A stretch of 64,000 nt of DNA from Pseudo-nitzschia pungens. Its lineage: Eukaryota > Bacillariophyta > Bacillariophyceae > Bacillariales > Bacillariaceae. The notes under the pieces were generated by a model that was not told the DNA's origin, did not search any database, and was given only the letters and a program-made list of their open reading frames with translations. The stretch is taken from contig CM074761.1 in the NCBI GenBank assembly GCA_037355855.1, positions 5,289,346 through 5,353,345 of the forward strand, given 5' to 3'. Both the position numbers and the translations under genes were made by a program. Shown here in pieces: positions 11,415-22,728 of this stretch; position 1 is the first letter of the stretch, and the number at the start of each line of letters is the position of its first letter.

Positions 11415-13122
11415 TTGTTGTTAGTTTCTCGTTTACCGTTCTTCTTTTTTAAAAAAATCTATGTTGAATTTTCTATCTCTCGCAGCAATCCGATGGGAAT
11501 CGGGATTGGTGTCTACGTTGTCTTCGTTGATGGCGCAACGAAGTTCGAAGGTAGCCACAGAGAGATAGCGTCGAGTTCTGACTTTCGATGTTATGGGAAG
11601 TTAAGGAGGTGTTGGGTGTGACAAGCGCTAATTTATCACTTGTTGTACTGGTACTGTACGTAAGCCTTAGCAAGTGGTTCGAATACGAGTTAGATTGTTG
11701 ATGACTGATGATTCAAAGCACATACGAGTTGCAAGGACCTAATGCACCGGCAACCTTGGCGTAATGTACTTGTGAGTTTTCTCGTGGCGTGGTAATAATA
11801 GTAGTAAGGTTACGAGCAACCTTACCTACTTTGAGGGAAGACTTCGACGTAAACTCAAAACCTTACGCAGCGCTAAGAGCCCACCTATGGTACCGTACTG
11901 GACGCAGGTCGTACCTAAAAAGAAAGAATAACGGCGAATTGCATACCGATTATTTCACGGTGTTTTTTTCACTACGAGTAACTCACTCGTTTCCGTACGT
12001 ACGTAGCACTCGTTGGTCCAAAAGTACTACGAAGTTTTACTCAAGGTTTACTAGGAGAGGAATTCAGAATGCACAAGAAGATTTTAAAGACGTTAAAAAG
12101 TCTATGAAAATACATACGAACTAGAATGCACAGCTGACGAATCGTTTTACGAACGTTTTTTTACTAAGATTCTATCAAGATAGAATATCAGTCTTGGGTT
12201 GTGATTTTATTTATTTATAACCTAAAATTTGTCTAAAAATACGAGCAAGGCAATAATTTTTTAATCTTGGGAAGTTGTGAAGGCAATACGCTCCTTGAAG
12301 TAGTTTCTGTTCCTTCATACTTACGGTACTTCGTATACACGTACTGTTTCAATCATGAGTCTTAAGACCTTCACTTTCTAGAATGACCAATGATTTATTG
12401 ATTCATCACATACTCGTACGATTGCAGAACACATCTGTACGAGAAATTACTTTTACCGGTACTAGGTAAGACCTTAGGTAAGCTTACTTCGTATTACCAA
12501 GTAAGAAGCACAAATACCGTAACCTTACCGTACTACGTACGTAGCAAGTACTTCGTATTTCCAAATGCTGCTGTTAGACCGCTTAAGGTAACTGTACTGG
12601 TACTGGTACTGGCACTGGTACGAGTAAGGTTACTCTCGTGGTTATCACCATTGATACCGTATTAGAGTACAAAGAATTATTTTGAACGTTAAACGTAACG
12701 TATTTTTAAGTATTTCATCGTACGGTACCTTACAAATCGCACTTTACCGGTACGAAACGTCTAGCTTTCCACCAACGGTGATTCATTCACTCATCTGTTT
12801 CGCCGTAAAGTTTACTGGTCTTTCCTACGGCAACACACGACCTAACGTTTCCTCTACTGGCATTTACCCGTTGAGTGTGCCGCACAAGCGTCAGCTTCTC
12901 AACGTCCATAAGATTACCGAACATGAAGGAAACCTTACTTTTGCTAGTAAGGTTACCGCACATGTTTTCGGCAAGAGAAAACGACATGGTAATCAATTGT
13001 TGAATTTTAAACATTCGATCAAGCAAAACATAGCATCCCACCTCCTGCTACTAATCGTCCTCGATTCCAGTCGGTCCTGGTTGGCGTTGTCGTTGTCGTT
13101 GTGAAAGATTGTATGGTCCAGT
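11415..13122. other. Intergenic, 1.7 kb, motif-rich
   Basis: Divergent space between the ankyrin gene and the BPNT1-like gene. Two plus-strand ORFs (11789-12124, 12682-13104) show no recognisable domain and run through GTAAGGTTAC/GTACCGGTAC motif clusters, so I do not call them. GTAAGGTTAC-type decamers occur near 11803, 12529, 12626 and 12952. Confidence 0.5.
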
Positions 13123-14355
13123 ATGGGTTCATTTTCCACTGGTAACGATGACAATGCCAGGGTAAATCTCCTGGATTTGAGTGCGGCCGCACTCGCTTCC
13201 GCCGTTGTGGCGGCCGATCAAATCACGGCACTCGTTTCTTCCGCAAGCTCGGAGTACGATGATGGAGTGGAAAGCAAGAAGAATGCCAGACTCAAAATCG
13301 ATGGATCCTTTGTTACGGATGCTGACATGGCGGCCCAGCAAATCATCGTCGATGCCCTTTACAACAAGGTGTCGAGTGAGATACGGATCGTTGGGGAAGA
13401 AAACGAGGAGGAAATGAGGAATCATATCATTACTGGGCACGAAGAACGACTCGAATCCATATTCCAATTAGCACGCAAGGAAATATCAATTCGATACCAC
13501 GGCGACAGCCAGAGCATTCCACAGCAGCAGCAAATCGGCGACAAACTTCCTCTGGCACAATCATACCCAGAACCACAAAAGGAACTGCAATCAGTTGATG
13601 CGATAGAAATCCAGTCCTTGCTTCCGCAGTACGGGGACGAGTCACCACCCTCATCGGCCGAATACGTGAAAAAAATGCAAGAATACGAAATCGATTCATC
13701 ACGAATCAGTGTGTGGATTGATCCATTGGATGCCACAAATTCGTACGCCAAGGCGGACTATGATCCGGTCTCGATCCTGGTTGCCATCATAGTAGATCAA
13801 ACACCGTGTTTTGGTGTCATTTGCAAACCTTTTGGGTACTCGGGACAACCACTGGTACTGGATACGGGATGCATGGCTGTTTATGGGGGGACTCTTTTGG
13901 GAGCGGCGTATATTGCGGGAAGCGATCGCATACAACACAAGAACGACAACACACGGGATCTCGTTGTCGTCGAAGATCTCCCCCGGACGGTGATTTCCCA
14001 ATCCCGTTCCAAGAGCATCGAGCGATTTGTCGCGCACCTGGCGGAAAAGGGGATGATTCATCCCGAGCCACTCTTGGTGAGCGGGGCGGGGGAAAAGTCG
14101 TTGCGAATAATAACTCGTTTCGAAAACGAAGGATTGTGGTTTTTCCCAACGGGTGGCACGTCCCTGTGGGACGTTGCGGCCAGCGATGCTCTGCTGAGGG
14201 CGACCGGGGGGAAGCTGACCGACAAATACGGGAACGACATTGACTACAGCAAATCTAGGAAAGACGCGGAAAACGTGAACGGAGTGGTGGCGTGCTACGA
14301 CCATGAGATGCATGCCGAGTGCATTCGCCTCTACTCAGAGGGTTCTTGGGAGTGA
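13123..14355 (+). CDS. 3'(2'),5'-bisphosphate nucleotidase-like inositol monophosphatase-family enzyme
   Basis: Mg2+-dependent, Li+-sensitive phosphatase superfamily. The 410-aa single-exon frame has the metal-site motifs in order: DADMAAQQIIVDAL (~66), GEENEEE (~91), WIDPLDATNSYAKADYDPV (DPLDAT at ~200) and GGTSLWDVAASDALLRATGG (WD at ~349). The tail KLTDKYGNDIDY followed by NVNGVVA most resembles BPNT1, which hydrolyses PAP to AMP in sulfate assimilation; inositol polyphosphate 1-phosphatase is the main alternative. Between GEEN and DPLDAT there is a ~95-residue Gln/Pro-containing insertion, longer than usual. No targeting peptide is obvious at this ATG; an upstream exon is possible, since a CAG acceptor-like site sits about 50 bp before the start. 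Catalytic residues look intact, so activity is expected. Confidence 0.85.
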   Translation: MGSFSTGNDDNARVNLLDLSAAALASAVVAADQITALVSSASSEYDDGVESKKNARLKIDGSFVTDADMAAQQIIVDALYNKVSSEIRIVGEENEEEMRNHIITGHEERLESIFQLARKEISIRYHGDSQSIPQQQQIGDKLPLAQSYPEPQKELQSVDAIEIQSLLPQYGDESPPSSAEYVKKMQEYEIDSSRISVWIDPLDATNSYAKADYDPVSILVAIIVDQTPCFGVICKPFGYSGQPLVLDTGCMAVYGGTLLGAAYIAGSDRIQHKNDNTRDLVVVEDLPRTVISQSRSKSIERFVAHLAEKGMIHPEPLLVSGAGEKSLRIITRFENEGLWFFPTGGTSLWDVAASDALLRATGGKLTDKYGNDIDYSKSRKDAENVNGVVACYDHEMHAECIRLYSEGSWE

Positions 14356-14648
14356 CCCAATCCATTCTGGTCCGGTCCAACCACGGACCGAAAAGTTCGG
14401 TAGGTACACGACAAATGGATTGGCTTTCTTACGAGAGCTGCACACGAGCTATCGCTGACGACCTTGCGTGGAACCGATCAATCTTGGTTGCGGATTTCGA
14501 CCCTCAACTAGAACAGACGTTTCGCCAGACAGATTCGTAGCTAAAGTAGAAATTTTTGTAACTGAAATTGCTTTTTTTCTATGGTTGTCGGTTTGATGGT
14601 GGGAGGGAAAGTTGTTTCTAGGCCATTTCGAAGACACCCGGTATTGTT
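14356..14648. other. Short convergent intergenic spacer
   Basis: 293 bp between the BPNT1-like stop and the STI1 stop; both 3' UTRs. Nothing else recognised. Confidence 0.5.
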
Positions 14649-16524
14649 CTAGGCCATTTCCACGACACCAGCGGCGATCAACTTTTCGATCTTCCCTCTC
14701 ATGCTCGGATCGTTCATGGCCTGTTGGGCCGCAGCAGGGTTCTCGCCAAAGTCGCGCAGGGTCTGTTGAACGACCGGATCCTGGAGGATGGATTGGATCT
14801 CGGGATCGGCCATGGCATGCGCGGCTTGCTCCCTCTTTTGTTCGTCCGTCATTTGGGAACGACCGTAGTTGATTTGCACGGTCACCTTTTGGAGACCCTC
14901 CTTGCAAGCGGCGTTGTTAGAGTCGATTTCCAATCCCTTCTTGTAGGATTCCATTGCCTTGTGGTATTCCTTGAATGCCATTTCGATGTCTCCCTTTCGG
15001 GCCCACGCCTTGGTGTATTTGGGGTCGAGTTCCAGGGCCTTTTCGATCTGCATCTTGGCACCGTTGAAATCCATGATTTTGGTCAGAGCCGCCGAGAGAT
15101 TGTTGCGAATGGCCGCGTCATTCGGTGCGCGCTTGACGGCTTCCTCGTATTCCTTGATGGCCTCCGGAAATTTCTTTTCCCGGAAAAAGTCGTTCCCGCG
15201 CTGCTTGGCTTCCTGCGCCTTGCCCTCGTCCTGGTAATCCAGTTTGTCCTTTTTCTTCTTTTCCAGTTCCAAGGACTTGAGAAGACGCTGGGTGTCTTTG
15301 CTGTACGATTCCAATTGAGACGACTTGCACATTTCGATGGCATTGGCAAGATCTCCCTTCTTTTGGTAGGCCCGTGCCGCGCGGGTCAGTGCCTTCGATC
15401 GGTCCTCAAAGGGAGCAAAATTTTCCTTTCCGACTTCCACCGCCTTGTTGCACTCCTCGATGCAGTCGTCGTATTTTTTCATAGTAAAGTAGACCGCGGC
15501 CTTGTTCAGCAAAAACGTCATGGAGGTGGAATCAATGGCAATGGCTTCGTCGTATGCGGCCAGGGCCTCCTCAAACTTTTTGGACTTGTAGAGGGCGTTT
15601 CCTTCCTCCTTCTTCAGGCGTGCTTTCTTTTGGGTTTCTTTCTTTTCGCGTTCTTCCGGCGAGAGGTTGGACCAGTCTTCCTCTTCCTCCATGGGTGCCG
15701 GCTTGGGTTCCTCCTCCTTCTTTGGCGGCGCGGGTGCCGGGGCCGGTGCCTCCTGTCTGGAGCCCGGAGATTCTCCCATCAAGAGTCCGAGCATTTCCAT
15801 CATTTTGGCATCGCCCATCATCGTGGCCATCAGGTTGGGGTTTTGTTGGATCATTTGGATCTTGGACATGACGGCGGGATCCTCGAGGTACGGTTTGAAT
15901 CGCGGATCCATGGCCATTTGTGCCAGCATCTGCGGGCTAAAGAGTCCCCCTCCCGGTGGCCCACCACCCATTCCCGAGGGCGGCGCATCCTTTTCCCGCT
16001 GCACGTCCCCGAGGCCCTTCTTGAGGCCGGCGTCGTTGGGAAATTTCTCGAGACCCTCCTTGTACGCGGCGATGGAATCGTTGTAACGTTTGAGGGCGTG
16101 TAGGGCCGCACCCTTTCGGGAATACCCCTTTGCAAATTGTGGATTGAGAGCTATGCAGGAATTGGCGTCCTCCAGCGCGTTGTTTCCGTCTCCCTTGCTG
16201 AGGTAAGCGGCCGAGCGGTTGGAAAAGTATACGTGGTTGCTCCCGTCCAGGTTGATCGCCTTGGTGTAGTTTGCGATTGCCTCCGAGAATTTTTTGGCCT
16301 GCAACGCGGCGTTCCCGCGGCTTTGAACTGAGAGACGGACGCGGAGAGAAGCGAGGCAGGCGATCGATGAAATCCATCGGGACGGGAACACGGAGCAAAA
16401 TTCAAAGAATCACCCCAATCACTCGTGAGAAACCGACAACGAAACGAAAATCCGATCGGCGTTTTCTGCGCATCGCAATTCGAACAAAGAAGCGGTCGAT
16501 ACCTACCTCGGCGGCTGTGGTCAT
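14649..16524 (-). CDS. STI1: STI1/HOP Hsp70-Hsp90 co-chaperone, two exons
   Basis: Cytosolic adaptor that passes clients from Hsp70 to Hsp90. Exon 2 is 16327-14649. Exon 1 is 16524-16503 if donor G|GTATCG at 16502 is used, which keeps frame and gives 566 aa. The stronger-looking donor GAG|GTAGGT at 16506 would leave the frame off by one. Order: TPR1 (RGNAALQAKKFSEAIANYTK...), first DP/STI1 domain (DPRFKPYLEDPAVMSKIQMI), a Pro/Ala/Glu linker, TPR2A (EEGNALYKSKKFEEALAAYD), TPR2B (KQRGNDFFREKKFPEAIKEY) and a C-terminal DP2 domain (DPEIQSILQDPVVQQTL, ending AAGVVEMA). Carboxylate-clamp Lys/Asn/Arg positions are visible (e.g. YSRKGAA, RNNLSAAL). Length and architecture match the family (~540-590 aa). 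Only the first seven residues are uncertain. Confidence 0.93.
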
Positions 16525-17455
16525 TTTATCGATTGGTCGTTCGACGGTCGATTGTTGCTTTTGTTTTGCGGTAATGTTGTGTGTTGTATCGTCCTTTGTT
16601 GGTGTTTGTTGTCGAAGAGAAGCCAACTGCGAGTAACTTACTTGTACTAGTAGTTACGGTAGAAACCGCTAAATCGGTAAGGTTACTACTACTGGTAGTC
16701 GGGACATTGGGCAGGCGGCAGCTCTGGATCTTCGCGGTGTTACAGGTTATGCTAAGAAGTTCAGTACCGGTACGGGTACGGGTAACTTACGGGTACCGGT
16801 GTTAGAGGGTCAAACCCATACCAGTACTTGTACTTGTACTCGTAGATATTTTCTACGGTACACAGATTGGTGGGACCCGGTCCGTCTCGTATTCGTACGG
16901 TATGCGTGACCCAAATTTCTTGGACGAAGATTTTCGAAGAAAAATCCATGGAACCGGACTATGGACAGACAATCCATGTTTGACTGATCTTGCAGTCTTG
17001 CGTCTTGCGTCCATAGTCCCTACCGAGTCGCTGGATACGGTACGAACGTAGGGTGGGTAAGGTTACGATAAGGTTACCTACGAATTGGTCTTACCTTACG
17101 TGCAAACTCTGACGCCAAGGTAATATCTAGTAATTACGTTAAGATTAAGATTACTACGGTACCGGTACGTAGTTGGTTCATGGAAACCTTTTGAGATGAG
17201 AAATCCAATCTGGTATGCTGTATGGTTGGTGCATTGCCTTTTGTGGAATGCGGAATGAAGTGTTGACTGCAATCAATTGAGGCTGTAGAGTTGGAGTGTC
17301 GGTTTGAAATAGCTGTGGACTGTGGCATGCGTCTAGTAGGATGCTATGGTTTCTGCGATTGGCAACAAGGACGGAGATGATTCGAGAAGCCTTGCACCGC
17401 TGATGCACTGGCTGCGCATTGTTGAATCCCACACACTGACAAGACCGACCGCAGT

Positions 17456-17500
17456 GAGATGAGATGAGATGAGATGAGATGAGATGAGATGAGATAAGAT
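17456..17500. repeat. (GAGAT)n microsatellite
   Basis: Eight perfect GAGAT units ending in a degenerate ATAAGAT. Confidence 0.9.
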
Positions 17501-17645
17501 TCGACTTTCATCGTGCACGAGTTGTATCTGGTCCTGCCCCGAAACCACAAAAAATAACGGATGATCCAGTTGACAGAGAGGGTAGAGTGAGTCAACCAGT
17601 TTTCAGAGTCATTCATTCCTAGGACTAGTTTCTTCGTAATTCTAG

Positions 17646-17901
17646 TACCACTGCAATTTGTATCTTCTGATCTCCTACTGGTTCTTTCAAAATTAATGTT
17701 CGTCAAGGATAGTTTTAGTATGCAATATAATAGAGCTGTTATCTCTGGTGATTTTCGAAAGTCCAATGGAAATTACTACCACTGCAATTTGTATCTTCTG
17801 ATCTCCTACTGGTTCTTTCAAAATTAATGTTCGTCAAGGACAATTTTAGTATGCAATATAATAGAGCTGTTATCTCTGGTAATTTCCGAAAGTCCAATGG
17901 A
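17646..17901. repeat. Tandem duplication of a 125-bp segment
   Basis: Copy 1 is 17646-17770 and copy 2 is 17777-17901 (period 131). They differ at four positions by my alignment: GGATAG versus GGACAA and GGTGATTTTCG versus GGTAATTTCCG. No long ORF or transposase; source of the unit unknown. Confidence 0.9.
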
Positions 17902-18056
17902 CAACGGATGTACCAACTTTCCGAGAAGTTTACTCCCCTACCTTTGCAAGCCACGTGCACCCGTCGTGTCCACGAAATAGTCGCTTGCATGAGAATGGGG
18001 AAGCACAAATGATGTGTCTCTTCAAAATCACCCTGTGCACTCGGCGCAGAAACGAT

Positions 18057-18872
18057 TTACCAATAGTTATCATCGGAGCTATCCGTGGATTCGTCAGAGT
18101 CGTCGTAAATCGGTTGGAGATTTGGGGTAAACCTTGCGTTGTTTGTGACCGTCAACAAATTACTCATGCTCGATCTGATCATGGAGGTCGCGTTGTTGTT
18201 GGAAAACCAATTGCGCTCGTGATTGGGTGACTGCCAGTGATCCTGACAGTACTGGTTGCAAACGTGGTTGTAGAAAAATGATTCGATCCCCTTTTCTCCG
18301 AGATCCGTCGGTCCATAGCTACGGTGCCGAGAGCAAATGGCGGGATCCGTCAGCTCAAAGCGACTCTTCGAAGGATTGTACCGATTGTTGTTTCGATAGC
18401 GTCCCTGTAGATCGCAGACAATCATTTGGCCTCCGCTGGCATGGTATGTAAAATGGGTGAAGGCTTCCATGTACAGTCCCGCCGAGCCCATGTTTTTATC
18501 GATCCAACCGTTGTTGCTGGTGAACTTGGTGAAGAAGCGGATGAGGGGTTCGATTTGATATTTTTTCTCGGACAACCGTTTCGTGTACCCATCCGAGACC
18601 AAGATTTCGCGTCCAACGGGGCAAAACTCGTTCCATGCTTCGGCAAAGCGAATGGTTCTCCTGACGATCTTATCGTCCATTTCAAAAAATTCCTTTTCCA
18701 GGACACGATACTTGGGCTTGAAGCACTTGCATGCTGCAGCCTGTTGATTGCGATTGCCTCCCACGTATGTTCCACTGTAACATGTTCGGAACTGCCCTTC
18801 TCCCAAAAATTCTTTCGTGTGAATTCGTACACTGTTGGAATCCAGATTCGTTCGAGCAGCGGATGATGGCAT
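18057..18872 (-). CDS. Alpha-kinase (MHCK/eEF2K family), 271 aa
   Basis: Atypical Ser/Thr kinase of the alpha-kinase fold. A single-exon frame from the ATG at 18872. Features in order: an N-lobe Gly-rich segment LGEGQFRTCYSGTY, AACKCFKP (Lys after Ala-Cys is the candidate ATP lysine), the helix segment FAEAWNEFC, YMEAFTHFTYHASGGQMIVCDLQG (the family's GG...DLQG region with catalytic Asp), ELTDPAICSR, YGPTDLGEKGIESFF, and the zinc-binding end NHVCNQYC. The C-terminal ~50 residues are Asn/Ser/Asp-rich tail. The protein is essentially only the catalytic domain, without the WD40 or Sel1-like partners found in MHCK and eEF2K, so substrate recognition cannot be predicted. Assignment of the fold is strong; substrate unknown. 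Confidence 0.9.
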   Translation of the reverse strand: MPSSAARTNLDSNSVRIHTKEFLGEGQFRTCYSGTYVGGNRNQQAAACKCFKPKYRVLEKEFFEMDDKIVRRTIRFAEAWNEFCPVGREILVSDGYTKRLSEKKYQIEPLIRFFTKFTSNNGWIDKNMGSAGLYMEAFTHFTYHASGGQMIVCDLQGRYRNNNRYNPSKSRFELTDPAICSRHRSYGPTDLGEKGIESFFYNHVCNQYCQDHWQSPNHERNWFSNNNATSMIRSSMSNLLTVTNNARFTPNLQPIYDDSDESTDSSDDNYW

Positions 18873-19980
18873 GGCTTTGTCTAGTGAATTATTACCAATA
18901 ACAGACCAATGATATTGTTGGGTGAAGCTTTATATCCTCCTCTAGCATCTTGTGGATGTTAGAATAGGTTGAAAAAGGTTCGTAAATTTGTTGGTATAAA
19001 GTGTTCACTGTTAATGTTATCTTCAAGGAAAATATCATTACTTTCCTTTTCTGACAATATTCTGCTCTCGACTGGTTATTCACTTCACCTCCTTCTTACT
19101 ATACATCTGCTAGTAGTAATAACAACTCTTTCTCGTGCATCCTCGTGTAAACATGCATTCCAATCTTGTGATTTCTCTTGATGTGACAGCTGTTGTCATG
19201 TCATGTCCTTGTGTTTACTTTTGGTTGGTTTGTGATTGCTTTGTCAACTTTGTTGTCAATTTTGTTGTCTGATTCTCATTGATTGGGTTCTCAAATAGTG
19301 ATTGTGTATTTTCCGTAAACCTTACCCGTAAGATTTACTTTCATGTAATCGTATAAATAATTCTTCCGTATAAATTTCCGACTCACTTGACTCGGTTAAT
19401 TGTTTTCACCTCATCCGACAGTGGGCCCTTTCGACTGGACCGGTCCTGTTTTTGAGATACCGGTAAGATTTTACCGGCAGGAAAACATGGCTTTGACATC
19501 TTCTGTGTCAGAAGGCAAAAAATAGAGATCTCTCTCGAGAAAGAATCTCTAGGTGCTATGACAATCTCTTTTTTCATTTCAAGAAATTTTTTGCCAATTT
19601 TTCCAAAATGTGAGGCGCGACTTTCCAGAACGACGTAGCAACTTTCGATTCATGCGTACTCAATCCAATAAGTAGAAAATAACACGTAACTGAATTGTTT
19701 TGTTTTTAATAATAAATTAGGGCACACGTGGTTGACATTGAAATCAAAAGAAGAATGCGAAGGAAGGATCGTTTGTGTCCTTCCGAGACAACTTTTCAGT
19801 AGTGAATGCAACACAAACACCGCGTTACATCCTCCATTCAATGGTTTCTAAGGTCGTTAACTCGATCTGCGATGGAGTTGCATGGAAATTCGGCAACAAC
19901 CGAGAAAGATCGTCCTCGCCTTGTAATCCAATGCACCAAAAACAACCTATTTCTGCTGCATTAAAAGTTCAAAAAGCAAG
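18873..19980. other. Divergent intergenic region
   Basis: 1.1 kb between the alpha-kinase start and the second ankyrin gene. AT-rich, with one ACCTTACCCGTAAGATTTAC-like inverted motif near 19319-19345. No gene recognised. Confidence 0.5.
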
Positions 19981-22227
19981 ATGAGCTGCAATCCTTCGAA
20001 GCGTCGCAGATTAGATTCGGGAACTGATGGATTGCGTTCGGTTACCATCGTTGATCCCGGAAATGACCAGTCACAGCCAGTAGAACACAAGGACCTGTAC
20101 TCTCTGATCAACTCGAGAGAATGGGGCAAAGCCGCAGCTTTAGCCAAGCAAAATCCGCGCCTTGTGTCTGATTGTATCAAACAACCTTCTATGCTGGCCT
20201 TGTGCTGCCGTTCGGGGGCTCCGTTCCATTGTGTGAAGGAAATTCTTGATGCTGCACCGAGCAAGTTGCGGCATTTAGTGGATTCTAGGGGAACCCCACT
20301 GCACGAAGCCGTTGTTTGTGATGAAATAGGACCGATGGTCATTGGATATTTACTAAAAGTGGACGAGGAGCTAGATTCTAAGACCGACGACAAGTGCAAC
20401 TCGGTGCGAGCGGCTATGCTCCAGGATGTGGACGGTTACACACCCTTGCACCTGCTGATACGAAGGCGTTTCCAGTCCCATGTGCTTGCAGATACAAACG
20501 ACAACGAGAAAAGCCCCTTCATTGAGATCCTAAACTTGTTAGTGAAAAGCTGTGCCGAAGCAATAGTTATATCGGATCGGGGAGAATACGAAGAGCCACC
20601 CATTGTGATGGCAATCAAAGCCAATGTTTATGCACCCATGTTGCCATCGGAGGAAACTACAACCGTGCGCATGGAACGCCACATATACAACATGGTTCGC
20701 TGCATGCTCCAAAACTATCCGAAAGCTGCCAGCAAAGTCTTCAATGGCTACCGTGGGCATTATACCGCATTGCACTCGGCGGTGTTTCACGGGCGTTGTC
20801 CGGATACGATTGAACTTCTCCTGAATGCCGAAAAAGAATCACCTTCCAATGTCAATCAGAAAGCATGCTTGCTGGGCAACACGCAGGGGGAACTACCGCT
20901 CCATTTCTGTGCAATGCGAGGAGAACCACCCCGAACAGTTGCCTTGCTTGCAAAGGCAGCTCCCGAAGCCATTTGCCAACGAGACGCATCGGGATTGACA
21001 CCAATGTAAGTGATATGCATCGCCTGGTACTTTGCAAGAGCAATGCTGAAATTCTATGTATCTGTTGCTAGTTTCTGGAAGTCATTGCCATTCAAGTGCC
21101 TCACGCGTCCTCCTTTTTCGTGTGTCTGTCTCTCAGTCACTGGTTGTGGATCCGATTCGTGAGTACTCTGCTTGCCATTGAAGACGGCAGGGGCAATTCC
21201 ATAACTGTACCTCTACGAATCAGAACTTCATCACAAATAAAAAGAGACAAAAAGAATGCGGGAGAATCGCGGGAGTTCAGTTTTTCCTCGCTGGAGCAGG
21301 ACAACTTTGAAGCAGATTTTATGCTTTTGAGAAAAATCGATCCTACCGTTGACTTTCTTCGTATGAGGCACATTCCTACGGAGGTACAGGAGGCCCCCGA
21401 AGCACTGCAATGGGCGGAACATTCGGCAGCCGTGCTCAAGGGTGTTCGCTCCCGTCTCGAATCTCTGGTAAATGAACAACCAGAGGATGCGGAACGGGTG
21501 AAAGGGGACGGGACGAATCGGGAACGAGGTCGTGGTGTTGACACGTCTCGAGGCGATCACGACTCTGTTTTGGATCAAGGTTGTGTCTCTTTTGAAGGCC
21601 GTCGCAACGGGTGACAACGATCCGCAAGAAGAAAACGGAGATCTATCTATTGTTCGAACTGCCTTTGAAAACGGATGCTGCCCTCCGTTGGTCGCACGTA
21701 TCGTAGCCTTGCTCTTCCCGAATGAGTTTTCGAAGCCCGACAGCAGTGGCAGAGTTGCTCTGCACTACGCTGCCATGAGGCCGTGGCACGCGTGGGAATG
21801 GCCGAGAGAAGACGGAACCAGTGAGTCGGCCTCGTCCAAACTCTTGAACCTGGAATCGGCGTCCCTCTTGAGGAATGCCATGTCCCTGTCCTCGGTGGAG
21901 GCCGCTCGGCACAGGGACGACGTGGGGCGATTGCCCATTCATTACATGATATCCACGTGCATCCAGGCGTGTTGCGCGAGCGGGCGGTCGTGCTCCGAAG
22001 ATCCGGTCATCGAAATGCTGGAGATTCTCGGGTTTTTCGTCAAACTGAACCCCGTCTCTCTGAACGTGTGCGACCCGGTGAGCGGTCTGTTGCCCTTTTT
22101 GCAAGCATCCGCGGAATCCACAAAGGCCATCAACAGCAACGCGAACGCTTCGTCGATCCGCGACGAATTCGCTCTGTCGATTGTGTTTCTTCCTCCTGCG
22201 ACAGGATCCGTCTTTGGTATGAACTGA
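19981..22227 (+). CDS. Second ankyrin-repeat protein, two exons, one frame break
   Basis: Exon 1 is 19981-21005 and exon 2 is 21137-22227 (donor AT|GTAAGT, acceptor CTCTCAG|TCACTGG). The splice rebuilds SGLTPIHWLWIRFVSTLL, a conserved-looking junction inside an ankyrin repeat. Ankyrin-like units include RGTPLHEAV, GYTPLHLLI, HYTALHSAVFHG, GELPLHFCAMRG, GRVALHYAAMRP and GRLPIHYM. Between about 21480 and 21530 the open frame changes; skipping one G in the GGGG at 21504-21507 joins NEQPEDAERVKG to NEVVVLTRLEAITTLFWIK and keeps the frame to the stop at 22225-22227, giving 704 aa. N-terminus is basic (KRRRLD), a possible nuclear signal. A short intron instead of an indel cannot be excluded. Partner unknown; it resembles the 8-11 kb ankyrin protein in repeat style but not in its N-terminal region. 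Confidence 0.82.
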
Positions 22228-22728
22228 GTGGCATGAACTGTGCTGAGCTGCGCATGTCTCGAAACAATTTGGTACCAGCGATGTCACCAGGGGGCCCACG
22301 ATTCGATCTTAGTTTTGACGCACTATCATTAGATTTGCAGTTAATACAACATAATTCATCATAAGCTATAGTTCCATAATTCAAGCACCACACGAGACGA
22401 CATGCTGTAGGTCAACTACTAAATCTCTTCGATCGGTATCGACATCGGACTGTGTACGGTGTTTCGACAAGACAGGAAAGGATTGTACCTTTTTTGGAGG
22501 AGCTACACTTCGAGCAACAACCCACGAAATCCAATGCGTCACACATGGGTCACAAGGATGCTGCTGTCATTCGTTTTTCCTTTCCAAGAATACCGAAAAC
22601 CTTCTACAGAGTTCGCAAAAAACTACAGTTTTCGACCCACAGCGTCGAAGCGAAACGCAACAGCGGCCGTCTCCGATTCCGTCATTCTATCATTCATCCA
22701 TGCATCCATGCATTCTCATTCATTCCGC
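22228..22728. other. Convergent intergenic, would hold any SECIS element
   Basis: 500 bp shared 3' region of the ankyrin gene (+) and the DsbA-like gene (-). I searched the minus strand by eye for an ATGA...AA...GA SECIS core and found no convincing one; a short CCCATG/CGTGGG hairpin is present but lacks the quartet. Imperfect ATGCATGGATGCATGG repeats lie just after the DsbA-like stop. Confidence 0.4.

Larger units (their letters stand above)
16525..18056. other. Intergenic with pentamer tract and a 131-bp tandem duplication
   Basis: Divergent-upstream region of STI1 and downstream region of the alpha-kinase. Contains GTACC/GTAC palindromes (16760-16800, 17155-17170), GTAAGGTTAC near 16676 and 17057, the GAGAT tract at 17456-17500 and the local duplication at 17646-17901. 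No protein-like ORF. Confidence 0.5.

Noticed and set aside
11789..12124. 111-codon ORF in the intergenic region
   Set aside because: Runs through GTAC/GTAAGG motif DNA, low-complexity and without any recognisable domain.
14724..16103. 459-codon ORF antisense to STI1
   Set aside because: Shadow of STI1 codon bias; no domain.
16300..16330. Frameshift at the start of STI1
   Set aside because: Using the donor at 16502 instead of 16506 puts both exons in one frame, so no indel is required.
22228..22728. SECIS element for the DsbA-like gene
   Set aside because: Short hairpins exist (e.g. CCCATG/CGTGGG) but none shows the ATGA...AA...GA arrangement with a 10-12-bp helix by eye. A covariance search would be decisive.
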